Of a stretch of DNA of 41,524 nucleotides, positions 16,630 to 23,394 are shown piece by piece; the first letter of the stretch is position 1; each line of letters opens with the position of its first letter. Under the pieces are notes generated by a model, which was given only the letters and a program-made list of their open reading frames with translations, did no database searches and had not been told where the DNA came from. Made by a program: the position numbers and the translations under genes. Source of the DNA: JBDKVA01 sp039679375 (GTDB lineage: Bacteria > Bacillota > Clostridia > Acetivibrionales > DTU013); contig JBDKVA010000163.1 of NCBI GenBank assembly GCA_039679375.1, positions 1-41,524 of the forward strand, in the 5' to 3' direction.

Positions 16630-16773
16630 ATGAAAAAATATATCGTACCAAAGCTTGTTTGTGTTGATCTAAGAGTAGAGGAAAGGATCGCAGACAGTTC
16701 ATGCAATGGAAGTTGCACTGAGGAACAGATCAAGAACCACCCTGACATATTCCGCGCTAATATAGTCTCCTAA
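16630..16773 (+). CDS. Candidate RiPP precursor peptide 1 (47 aa)
   Basis: This short gene has a very strong ribosome site (AAAGGAGGT, seven bases before ATG). The N-terminus MKKYIVPKLVCVDLRVEER is nearly the same as that of the next small gene and acts as the presumed leader. The C-terminal ~27 residues differ completely and contain CNGSC and the ending FRANIVS. A conserved leader with a divergent Cys-containing core is the hallmark of RiPP precursor paralogues, and position right after the radical SAM gene supports it. The YxxPK(L/M) part is a likely RRE-binding site. It is rich in Asp/Glu/Asn, lacks a signal peptide and has no known domain. Neither the cleavage site nor the modification can be read directly. 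Confidence 0.8.
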   Translation: MKKYIVPKLVCVDLRVEERIADSSCNGSCTEEQIKNHPDIFRANIVS

Positions 16774-16851
16774 GATAATGAAAACAAAACAAAAGATACT
16801 ATAGAAGAATTTTTACAGCACCTATAAATACTATAAGGGAGAGGTGAAAAA

Positions 16852-16992
16852 ATGAAGAAGTATGTCGCTCCAAAAATGGTTTGTGTTGATTTAAGAGCAG
16901 AGGAAAGAGTATGTGAATGTACAGTTGAATCTGGTGAATGTGTAGATGACCAGGGCAATTTGATAGTTTGGTGGGAAGGTGCTAATTCATAA
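16852..16992 (+). CDS. Candidate RiPP precursor peptide 2 (46 aa)
   Basis: This is a paralogue of the peptide encoded 79 bases upstream. Its leader MKKYVAPKMVCVDLRAEERV differs at only a few conservative positions. The core holds CECTVESGEC and ends in a Trp-Trp pair (IVWWEGANS). GGGAGAGG lies six to seven bases before the ATG. The leader and core change at about residue 20, which predicts where processing occurs. Both peptides have one leader Cys in VCVDLR; the core of this one has three more, that of peptide 1 two. A terminator follows at once, so the two peptide genes are the natural end of an abundant short transcript. Confidence 0.8.
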   Translation: MKKYVAPKMVCVDLRAEERVCECTVESGECVDDQGNLIVWWEGANS

Positions 16993-17006
16993 GAAGAGCG
17001 TTTAAG

Positions 17007-17036
17007 AAGGGGTTGTTATTACAACCCCTTTATTTT
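17007..17036 (+). terminator. Terminator after the precursor genes, inside the cassette
   Basis: AAGGGGTTGT (17007-17016) pairs perfectly with ACAACCCCTT (17021-17030) across a TATT loop and is followed by TATTTT. The short U run suggests partial termination, leaving some read-through into the HPr-kinase-like gene. Confidence 0.85.
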
Positions 17037-17091
17037 AATAATAGACAAAATGTTGAAAACAAGACTGATTTATGCAGTCGGGAGATAAATC

Positions 17092-17994
17092 ATGCTATTT
17101 GATATTGCCGGTATTTTAATGAATTTTAAAGGTATGAATGATTTTTTTGTGGAAAGATGCTCTTCATTTATAAAGGAAAATGATCAGAGTCTACTGACAG
17201 AAAAGATCGATATGGATGTTTCAATTGAAAAGGTTGATCACATTAAAATTCCAGAAGGCGACCTGATCCTTGACGAATCAGCGAAATGGCTGAGAAAAAA
17301 GGACCCTGAACAGGGATATTTTATTTACATGCATAATAGAAATACCAAAATGGTTGCTACTACGCTTGAGGCAGATCCGAAATGGAAAAGCATCAAGATC
17401 CAATATATTGAATCTGATTTACCGTTTCCAATAAAAGAACAGACTGAACTAATCAGGTGGGATGATTACCGTTCATTTCAACTTGCAGGAATTACATACC
17501 GGAATCATTTATTAAGCCGGGACAGTATCACCATACATTCCTCTGCCTTTGCAGCAGGCGGGAAGGGCGTTATCATTTCAGCTCCTTCAGGAACGGGAAA
17601 ATCAACGCATGCAAGACTTTGGAAGGAATTCTATGGCGATGAGGTTGTGTTTGTAAACGATGACAGGCCTGCCATACGCTTCCTTGATCATATTCCGATG
17701 CTTTGCGGCACGCCATGGAGCGGTTCAACAGACGTATACAGCAATATGAAGGTACCGTTGAACTGTATTGTCATGCTCGAACAATCACCAATAAACAGTA
17801 TAGAACAATTGGAGATGGAAAGGGCGCTGCAGCTTCTTATGCCGCGTTGTTTTCTACCCTATTTTGATAAAGAATTAATGGATATGGCAATAATCACATT
17901 GGAAAATCTAATCAGAGCTGTCCCTGTGTATCTGTTGAAATGCCGTCCTGATTATGAAGCAGTGGAGCTGGTTTGGAAATGCTTGAATCAGTAA
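17092..17994 (+). CDS. HPr-kinase-like protein of a peptide-modification locus
   Basis: The 300-residue protein shares the P-loop kinase fold of HPr kinase and PEP carboxykinase. Walker A APSGTGKS is at 164-171, preceded by IHSSAFA and GVIIS. A second nucleotide/metal motif NDDRPAIR is at 189-196, and GTPWSG at 206-211 is where HPrK homologues bind phosphate. It lacks the N-terminal sensing domain and normal length of true HPrK, and the neighbours are RiPP genes, not ptsH. In Firmicute lasso-peptide clusters such homologues phosphorylate the precursor's C-terminal Ser. Both candidate peptides here end in Ser, which fits. The N-terminal 130 residues have no recognised domain. The start has CGGGAG upstream. 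The next gene overlaps its end by 16 bases. Confidence 0.8.
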   Translation: MLFDIAGILMNFKGMNDFFVERCSSFIKENDQSLLTEKIDMDVSIEKVDHIKIPEGDLILDESAKWLRKKDPEQGYFIYMHNRNTKMVATTLEADPKWKSIKIQYIESDLPFPIKEQTELIRWDDYRSFQLAGITYRNHLLSRDSITIHSSAFAAGGKGVIISAPSGTGKSTHARLWKEFYGDEVVFVNDDRPAIRFLDHIPMLCGTPWSGSTDVYSNMKVPLNCIVMLEQSPINSIEQLEMERALQLLMPRCFLPYFDKELMDMAIITLENLIRAVPVYLLKCRPDYEAVELVWKCLNQ

Positions 17995-18458
17995 AGGTAA
18001 AAGCGGTTGAATTATTCAGTGTTGTTGATGAGGTATTCCAAAATGGCGGTAGTGCATGGATTACTGTTACCGGAATGAGCATGTATCCTTTCCTGAGGGA
18101 AGGCGTGGATAGTGTAGAACTATCAAAGACTTCCTATGATTCAGTTAAAAAATACGATATCGTACTAATAAGGAGAAAATGCGGAGGATATGTAATGCAC
18201 CGGATCCTTAAAAAGGATAAGGAATGCTTTTACATTATAGGGGATGCCCAGCAGTGGGTAGAAGGGCCATTAAAGCCTGAACAGCTAAAGGCATATGTTA
18301 CAAGGATAAAAAGAGAAAAACATATTATTTCAGTCAATAATATGCTTTTCAAAATTGCAAGCAGGATTTGGATGATATTAATTCCATTCAGGTATAAAAT
18401 CATTTCTGCCTATAGCAGATTAAGCCGTTTTATCAGGCTACACGTTTCTACCAGGTAA
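17979..18458 (+). CDS. S24/S26-like (signal-peptidase-like) protease, candidate leader peptidase
   Basis: The 159-residue protein has the nucleophile motif GMSMYPFL with Ser34. YVMHRI with His74 stands where bacterial type I signal peptidases have the general-base Lys, so this is a Ser/His arrangement as in SipW and eukaryotic-type signal peptidases. IIGDAQQWVEGP (86-97) matches the conserved GD box. The C-terminal ~35 residues are hydrophobic and basic, possibly a membrane anchor. The open frame begins at a TTG at 17973; ATG 17979 with GTGGAG upstream is preferred. It overlaps the kinase-like gene by 16 bases, so the two are cotranslated. The position suggests that it removes the leader of the modified peptides. 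Confidence 0.75.
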   Translation: MLESVKVKAVELFSVVDEVFQNGGSAWITVTGMSMYPFLREGVDSVELSKTSYDSVKKYDIVLIRRKCGGYVMHRILKKDKECFYIIGDAQQWVEGPLKPEQLKAYVTRIKREKHIISVNNMLFKIASRIWMILIPFRYKIISAYSRLSRFIRLHVSTR

Positions 18459-18460
18459 GG

Positions 18461-18478
18461 CCGATTCCTAATAATCGG
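18461..18478. terminator. Weak hairpin at the convergent gene ends
   Basis: CCGATT (18461-18466) and AATCGG (18473-18478) with a 6-base loop lie across the end of the reverse-strand gene, three bases after the protease stop codon. Neither side has a proper T tract, so termination efficiency is doubtful. Confidence 0.35.
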
Positions 18479-21071
18479 TTCTACTGACTTTAAGAATATT
18501 TCCTGTTGATTCCGCCAATTTATCGGCGTTACAGCCAAGCCCAAAATAGAAGTCACCATTTGTTTCCTCAAAGGACCTTGCAAATGTATCGGTAGTAAAA
18601 TTAAATACCTCAGTCCAGACATTCAGGTCATCACTGCGATAGACAATATTTTTATACTCATTGTCTGATATCTTCACACTGGCAAGAACATATACCGTAG
18701 TACCGCTGGTCAGGATATCACAAGGCAAAGCACTGCTATCTTCGAAGGTGATTTTTCTTGAGATACCAATCTCATTGGAAATAAACATGGCCGTCGGTTC
18801 ATATTGATGCTGGTTCATGCCCTTTCCGGAGATAAACAGTATATTATCATTAACAATTGTAGTCCTTTTCATTTTCATAAGCATAATACTGGATAGGCCT
18901 GGAAACATTTGGGTACCTGTAATTTTTATAGAAGAAATACTATTATCACTTATACATAAGATATTATTGCATGAAGATAATCGTGCATTTGTCATCAAGC
19001 TTGTAACATACAGTGCTCCCTTGAATTTAAATAAGGAATAGGAAGCTTTCCCTGAAGCATAAAAAGCCGTTCCATCCGTGGTTGTGACAGCTTCCCAAGA
19101 CTGGCCGCCGTCTTTCGAACATAGCACGGGTCCCAAATCGTTCGACCTATTAGCAGTATACAACTTACCGTTATATTCGACCATATCATAGACATTTATA
19201 GCTAATGGTATCGTAGCAGTTTTATTCCACTGGCCATCCAGTGTATAAAAGCTGCCGTAACCCGTCCCATCACGCGATTCGTGACCAGGCACTACAAGCT
19301 TGCCATTGATGATATCAAAAACATCAATCTGGTTTTCATTTACGGTGTATTCGTTTATAAAACTATTTGATGCAATATCATATTTAATGATATCAATCGG
19401 GCCGGCGTTAGTTGCGGACTGGTAATTGCTGCTGTTGCCGTGTCCCAGGTATATGGCGCCGTTAAAGAACTGCATATCCCATACGTTTCTTGCGTAAGTC
19501 TGTTTATTAAAGGGATTGCCAAGCAGCTGTACTTTATCCGTTACATTCTTTGATTTCGGCGCAGCTACCGTTTCCTGTTCCGGCGAAGATACCGGATCAG
19601 ATATGGGAGAAGGCACAGGGGTAGACTCAACAGTATCAGGAAAGGGATCTGGTACCGGGGTAGGCGCAGGAATAGGAGCAGGCTCCGACACAGGCACTGG
19701 TGTAGGTTCTGGTGTAGTTACTGGAGTTGGCACAGGGGTAGGCTCCGGTGTAGTCACTGGAGTTGGCGCAGGAGTAGGTACCGGGGTAGGTACCGGGGTA
19801 GGCACAGGGGTAGGCACAGGGGTAGGCTCTTGCGTGGGCACTGGTGTAGGTGCCGGGGTAGGCACAGGAGTAGGCTCCGGTGTAGTCACAGGCGCAGCGG
19901 CATATTCCGCTGCAGTAACTCTGATAATACTACCTGTCGATTCCGGCATCTCTACCGTATCACAGCCGAGCCCAAAGTAAAAGTCGCCATTGAGCTCCTC
20001 AAAGGATCTCGCGAATGCGTCGCTCTTGAATCTTAGAACTTCGCTCCAGGTATTCAGATCCGTACTGGTATAAACGATATTGGTATAATCATTAGCAGCA
20101 TTTTTTACACTTACAAGGACATAGACCGAAGATCCGCGTACAATAATATCATAAGGCAGTGCGGTACTTTCAGCGAAGATTATTTTTCTGGCATTGCCGA
20201 TCTCTGTTGAAGCATACAAAGCGGCAGGTATATATTGATGATCGTTATTGACCTTTCCTCCGATGTACAGAAGGTTATTGTTAAAGGTAGTCGTTCTGAT
20301 CAGCTTGTAAGAAGATATATCCGATAGACCGGGAAGCATATTGGCCCCATTTACTTTGAGTGAAGAAACGCTATCTGCGTTTATTACAAGCAAGTTATTT
20401 GCGGAACTTGCTTTATAATTCATTATTACACTGGAGGCGTATAAATTGCCGTTAAACTCAAACAGCGAATAAGCTCTGCTACCTGAGGTGTTGAAGGTGG
20501 TTCCGTCGGTAGGTTTTACCGGGCTCCAGCTTTGCCCATTGTCTTCCGAACATACGACTGCACCAAAACCATCCGTACCGGTAGCAGCGTAGAGTTTATT
20601 GTTGTAATAGGCCAGATCATAGACATGAACTGCATTTGGAATAGTCCTGTATTTGCTCCATACTCCGTCCAGAGTATAAAAATTACCAAGTTCCCATGAT
20701 TCGAGAGATTCGTGACCAGGTATATAAAGCTTGCCGTTGATGATACGATATATATCAATTTGTTCTTCATCTACAGTAAATTCGGTTTCGAAAGTATTTG
20801 CGGCAGGATTGTACTTCATTACATCAATAGGTCCTGGGCTCATTGCAGGACCATAATTGCTGCTGTTGCCATAACCCAGGTAAATCGATCCATTGTAAAC
20901 CTGCATATCCCAGACATTTCTGGCATATGGCAATTCATTGAAGGGTTTTCCCAATAATTGCATGCTTTCCGTCACATCCTTAAATAATTCTGCAGCTGCG
21001 GATAATGGCGTCATTATGAGTGTAATCATTAGTACTGCAACGGTCAGTAAAAAGTGTTTTTTTCGTAACAT
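18468..21071 (-). CDS. Secreted protein with two copies of a propeller-like (Asp-box) domain joined by a TPVP linker
   Basis: The 867-residue product begins with a signal peptide (MLRKKHFLLTVAVLMITLI ... LSAAA, cleavage near residue 26). Two ~365-residue copies of the same domain cover ~30-390 and ~504-867. They share YARNVWDMQ, NGKL with PGHES, TDGT and FARSFEE, GDFYFGLGC. Each holds an Asp-box of the S-x-D-x-G-x-x-W type (SEDNGQSW and SKDGGQSW), which suggests a beta-propeller of sialidase or BNR type without recognisable catalytic residues. The linker ~392-503 is a Thr-Pro-Val-Pro repeat. ATG 21071 has GGGGAG seven bases upstream; the TTG at 21086 is part of that site. It is the only reverse-strand gene and separates the two loaP-associated operons. 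It may bind the polysaccharide or display at the wall; I do not know its function. Confidence 0.75.
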   Translation of the reverse strand: MLRKKHFLLTVAVLMITLIMTPLSAAAELFKDVTESMQLLGKPFNELPYARNVWDMQVYNGSIYLGYGNSSNYGPAMSPGPIDVMKYNPAANTFETEFTVDEEQIDIYRIINGKLYIPGHESLESWELGNFYTLDGVWSKYRTIPNAVHVYDLAYYNNKLYAATGTDGFGAVVCSEDNGQSWSPVKPTDGTTFNTSGSRAYSLFEFNGNLYASSVIMNYKASSANNLLVINADSVSSLKVNGANMLPGLSDISSYKLIRTTTFNNNLLYIGGKVNNDHQYIPAALYASTEIGNARKIIFAESTALPYDIIVRGSSVYVLVSVKNAANDYTNIVYTSTDLNTWSEVLRFKSDAFARSFEELNGDFYFGLGCDTVEMPESTGSIIRVTAAEYAAAPVTTPEPTPVPTPAPTPVPTQEPTPVPTPVPTPVPTPVPTPAPTPVTTPEPTPVPTPVTTPEPTPVPVSEPAPIPAPTPVPDPFPDTVESTPVPSPISDPVSSPEQETVAAPKSKNVTDKVQLLGNPFNKQTYARNVWDMQFFNGAIYLGHGNSSNYQSATNAGPIDIIKYDIASNSFINEYTVNENQIDVFDIINGKLVVPGHESRDGTGYGSFYTLDGQWNKTATIPLAINVYDMVEYNGKLYTANRSNDLGPVLCSKDGGQSWEAVTTTDGTAFYASGKASYSLFKFKGALYVTSLMTNARLSSCNNILCISDNSISSIKITGTQMFPGLSSIMLMKMKRTTIVNDNILFISGKGMNQHQYEPTAMFISNEIGISRKITFEDSSALPCDILTSGTTVYVLASVKISDNEYKNIVYRSDDLNVWTEVFNFTTDTFARSFEETNGDFYFGLGCNADKLAESTGNILKVSRTDY
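19650..19892. repeat. Minisatellite of 12-base units coding the Thr-Pro-Val-Pro linker
   Basis: Units such as GGCACAGGGGTA and GGTACCGGGGTA follow each other, interrupted by longer units containing GGCTCCGGTGTAGT. On the reverse strand they code TPVP and TPEPTPVP. Such tracts expand and contract by slippage or recombination, so length should vary among strains. Confidence 0.85.
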
Positions 21072-21093
21072 AACATTTCTCCCCAATGTGTTT

Positions 21094-21099
21094 ATTATA
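21094..21099 (-). promoter_or_regulatory. -10 element of the propeller-protein gene
   Basis: On the reverse strand the sequence reads TATAAT, 23 bases before the start codon. The -35 is poor at 17-base spacing, so activation or another sigma factor may be involved. Confidence 0.45.
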
Positions 21100-21254
21100 T
21101 CATTTCTCTTATGTACTTTAGTATATGTAAACCGCTAATAAAATGGAATAATTAGTAGTACTCATTTTACATAATTTGTAATGGGCTGGCAGTACTATTT
21201 ATAGCTGATTCGCAGGTCCTATGTCCATTTATAGGCTAATAAAAAGTAATTTTA
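21100..21254. other. AT-rich divergent intergenic region without further recognised features
   Basis: It separates the reverse-strand propeller gene from the polysaccharide operon. I see no ORF with a ribosome site, no RNA gene and no mobile element here. Confidence 0.4.
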
Positions 21255-21283
21255 TTGACTTTACCAGTACAATTATCTAAAAT
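21255..21283 (+). promoter_or_regulatory. Promoter of the polysaccharide operon
   Basis: TTGACT at 21255-21260, a 17-base spacer and TAAAAT at 21278-21283. TATTGACTTTAC and the -10 hexamer are the same as in the loaP promoter at 10418-10446. The expected start is near 21290, upstream of the leader element. Confidence 0.8.
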
Positions 21284-21375
21284 GAAGAGTAGCAAATACC
21301 GATATTATGTAGTGTGTTAGTAATGTCATAGATACAGGGAATTGGTCGAATTATTTACAAACTCCAGAATCCTTT

Positions 21376-21477
21376 GCCGGTGTTTCGGCCTGTCATTGGG
21401 TGAGGATGTTATAAAGCAAGTCTTGTAATAGTATATGATTTAACAAATATACTATATAGCGTAGCTTTATTTTTTTA
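21376..21477 (+). promoter_or_regulatory. Candidate LoaP-responsive leader element, copy 2
   Basis: A hairpin GCCG (21376-21379) / CGGC (21386-21389) with the loop GTGTTT leads into the shared GTGTTTCGGCCTG (21380-21392). A short CCT/AGG hairpin, TTATAAAGCA and AGTATAT follow in the same order as in 11072-11190. It ends in a terminator with AGCTTTAT and a run of Ts. Distance from the shared motif to the T tract is about 90 bases in both copies. It lies between a strong promoter and the first polysaccharide gene. Confidence 0.7.
21428..21477 (+). terminator. Conditional terminator in the polysaccharide leader
   Basis: ATAGTATAT (21428-21436) pairs perfectly with ATATACTAT (21447-21455). Next to it a small AGC-GTA-GCT stem (21458-21466) runs into TTATTTTTTT. 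It is located 58 bases before the first gene, so it would block the operon unless it is read through. Confidence 0.65.
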
Positions 21478-21534
21478 CGACAAATTAAGATCCAGCCAGT
21501 ACAACAATTTGATCAATATATTGGAGTATAACCT

Positions 21535-22152
21535 ATGTTATATATAAGAATTAAGAGAATTATGGATATTGTTTTATCCTTAATTGGACTGATAGTATTA
21601 TCGCCAGTTTTTATAATTTTAATTGCTGCCATTAAGTTTGACACAAGAGGTTCGGTGTTTTTTAAACAAAAACGAGTCGGAAAAAAGAAAAAGTTTTTCA
21701 ACATATTAAAATTTCGAACTATGAAAATAGATACTCCTAGGGATATGCCAACACACTTATTTGAAAATCCAGAGCGATATATAACAAGAGTGGGAAAATT
21801 TCTTCGAAAAACAAGCCTGGATGAGTTGCCTCAGATATTAAACATCTTAGTCGGTCAAATGAGTATTATTGGACCGAGACCTGCATTGTGGAACCAGTAC
21901 GATTTGATTGTAGAAAGAGATAAATATGGAGCCAATGAGATAATGCCAGGGTTAACAGGTTGGGCGCAGATTAATGGCAGAGATGAACTCTCTATAGAGG
22001 ATAAGGCGAAACTTGATGGAGAGTATGTCAAAATGATTGGCATTAAAATGGATATAAAGTGTTTTTTCAGAACTATTCTAAAAGTAATAAAGAGTGATGG
22101 AGTCTATATAGGGCCATCTGAAACCATTAAGAAAGATAATATAAGCATTTAA
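21535..22152 (+). CDS. Phosphoglycosyl transferase (bacterial sugar transferase, PglC/WcaJ-type core)
   Basis: It starts a glycan on the membrane by moving a sugar-1-phosphate from a UDP-sugar onto undecaprenyl phosphate. The 205-residue protein has only the catalytic unit of the monotopic PGT family: an N-terminal re-entrant hydrophobic helix (~8-33), FFKQKRVGK and FNILKFRTMK (~43-63), TSLDELPQILNILVGQMSIIGPRP and PGLTGWAQINGRDEL (~143-157). The short form is like PglC, which uses UDP-diNAc-bacillosamine, but the substrate cannot be fixed here. TTGGAG lies about eight bases before ATG. It is the first gene behind the leader terminator and is probably the initiating step of the polysaccharide. 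Confidence 0.92.
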   Translation: MLYIRIKRIMDIVLSLIGLIVLSPVFIILIAAIKFDTRGSVFFKQKRVGKKKKFFNILKFRTMKIDTPRDMPTHLFENPERYITRVGKFLRKTSLDELPQILNILVGQMSIIGPRPALWNQYDLIVERDKYGANEIMPGLTGWAQINGRDELSIEDKAKLDGEYVKMIGIKMDIKCFFRTILKVIKSDGVYIGPSETIKKDNISI

Positions 22153-22194
22153 CCAAATTGAAATATGGATAATTAAGCAGGAGTCAATGATTTT

Positions 22195-23394
22195 GTGAAA
22201 ATATTAGTAGTGTGCCAATATTACTATCCTGAGCCATTCAGAATAACAGATATATGTGAAACACTTGTACAAAATGGACATAATGTAACTATATTAACTG
22301 GCCTTCCTAATTATCCTGAAGGGCATATACGTGATGATTACCGATTTGGCAAGAAACGTAATGAAACTATCAATGGTGTAAAAGTAATCCGATGCCTCGA
22401 AATAGGACGTGGCAAAAATAACTTGAAGCTGTTCTGCAATTACCTGAGTTTTGCATTATTTGCATCACTAAAAGTACTATTCTTGAAAGATGATTTTGAT
22501 ATTGTATTGGTAAATCAGCTATCACCGATAACTATGGTTATTCCTGCGTTATTATATAAGCGAATACATCATAAAAAGATGTTACTCTACTGTTTGGATT
22601 TATGGCCTGACAGCCTTGCTTCCGGTGGAGTTAATGAAGGTTCCTTAATCTATAAGCTAGTATTAGAAATGTCAAAGTGGATATATAATACAGCAGATAA
22701 AATCCTGGTTACATCAAATATGTTCAAAGAGTATTTTAGAGATACTCTTGCCTTAAAAAATAAGGATATTGAGTATTTACCGCAATATGCTGAGGATTTA
22801 TACAGCCGAAAAGTGGATGTTCCGAAAAGTGATAAATGCAATTTTGTCTTTGCTGGAAATGTAGGTGACATGCAAAGCATACAAACCATTATCAGTGCTG
22901 CAAATGTGTTGAAATCAAACATAAATATACTGTTTCATATTGTAGGGGATGGATCGAAATTAAACGAATGTAAACAACTGGCAAACGAATTGATACTTAA
23001 TAATATTATCTTTTATGGCAGACGACCAGTGTCGGAAATGCCCAATTTTTATGGGATCGCAGACGCAATGTTGATTACTTTGCAGGATAATAAGTCCCTA
23101 TCATATACATTACCTGGTAAAGTCCAATCTTATATGGCTGCAGGGAAGCCAATTATAGGCTCAATTAATGGAGAAACAAACCGCATAATAACTGAATCAG
23201 AGTGCGGTCTGTGCTGCAAAGCAGAAGATTTCAAAGGATTAGCTGGATTGATACTGGAGTTTTGCAGTAGTAATAAAAAAGATGTTATGGGTGCAAATGC
23301 CAGAAAATATTATACTGAGAATTATAGTAAAGAACGGTTTATGGCGGGGATACAAAAAGCGCTAAAAGAGACGGAGGCAAATTTGTATGTTTAG
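22195..23394 (+). CDS. GT4 glycosyltransferase, WbuB-like
   Basis: A 399-residue GT-B fold transferase. The N-terminus KILVVCQYYYPEPFRITDICETL followed by GLPNYPEGHI is characteristic of WbuB-type enzymes, which in Gram-negative clusters sit beside CapE/FnlA genes and add L-FucNAc. The C-terminal half has the nucleotide-sugar region with VFAGNVGDMQ and a late PGKVQSYMAAGKPIIGSINGE, where the usual E-x7-E segment is not of standard form. It begins with GTG; AGGAG lies about eleven bases upstream, and an out-of-frame ATG at 22188 is ignored. Its end overlaps capE by eight bases. Pairing with CapE in the next gene supports an acetamido-dideoxy-L-hexose as donor sugar. The specific sugar is inference. 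Confidence 0.85.
   Translation: MKILVVCQYYYPEPFRITDICETLVQNGHNVTILTGLPNYPEGHIRDDYRFGKKRNETINGVKVIRCLEIGRGKNNLKLFCNYLSFALFASLKVLFLKDDFDIVLVNQLSPITMVIPALLYKRIHHKKMLLYCLDLWPDSLASGGVNEGSLIYKLVLEMSKWIYNTADKILVTSNMFKEYFRDTLALKNKDIEYLPQYAEDLYSRKVDVPKSDKCNFVFAGNVGDMQSIQTIISAANVLKSNINILFHIVGDGSKLNECKQLANELILNNIIFYGRRPVSEMPNFYGIADAMLITLQDNKSLSYTLPGKVQSYMAAGKPIIGSINGETNRIITESECGLCCKAEDFKGLAGLILEFCSSNKKDVMGANARKYYTENYSKERFMAGIQKALKETEANLYV

Noticed and set aside
15174..18458. Lasso peptide cluster
   Set aside because: RRE, kinase and protease-like parts are present, but no asparagine-synthetase-like cyclase is seen and a radical SAM/SPASM enzyme takes its place.
18461..18478. Efficient bidirectional terminator between the protease and the propeller gene
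   Set aside because: The stem is only six pairs and neither side has a U run; listed only as a weak hairpin.
19516..19980. A 154-residue Gly/Val/Thr-rich reading frame on the plus strand
   Set aside because: It is the complement of the TPVP linker minisatellite of the reverse-strand gene and has no ribosome site.
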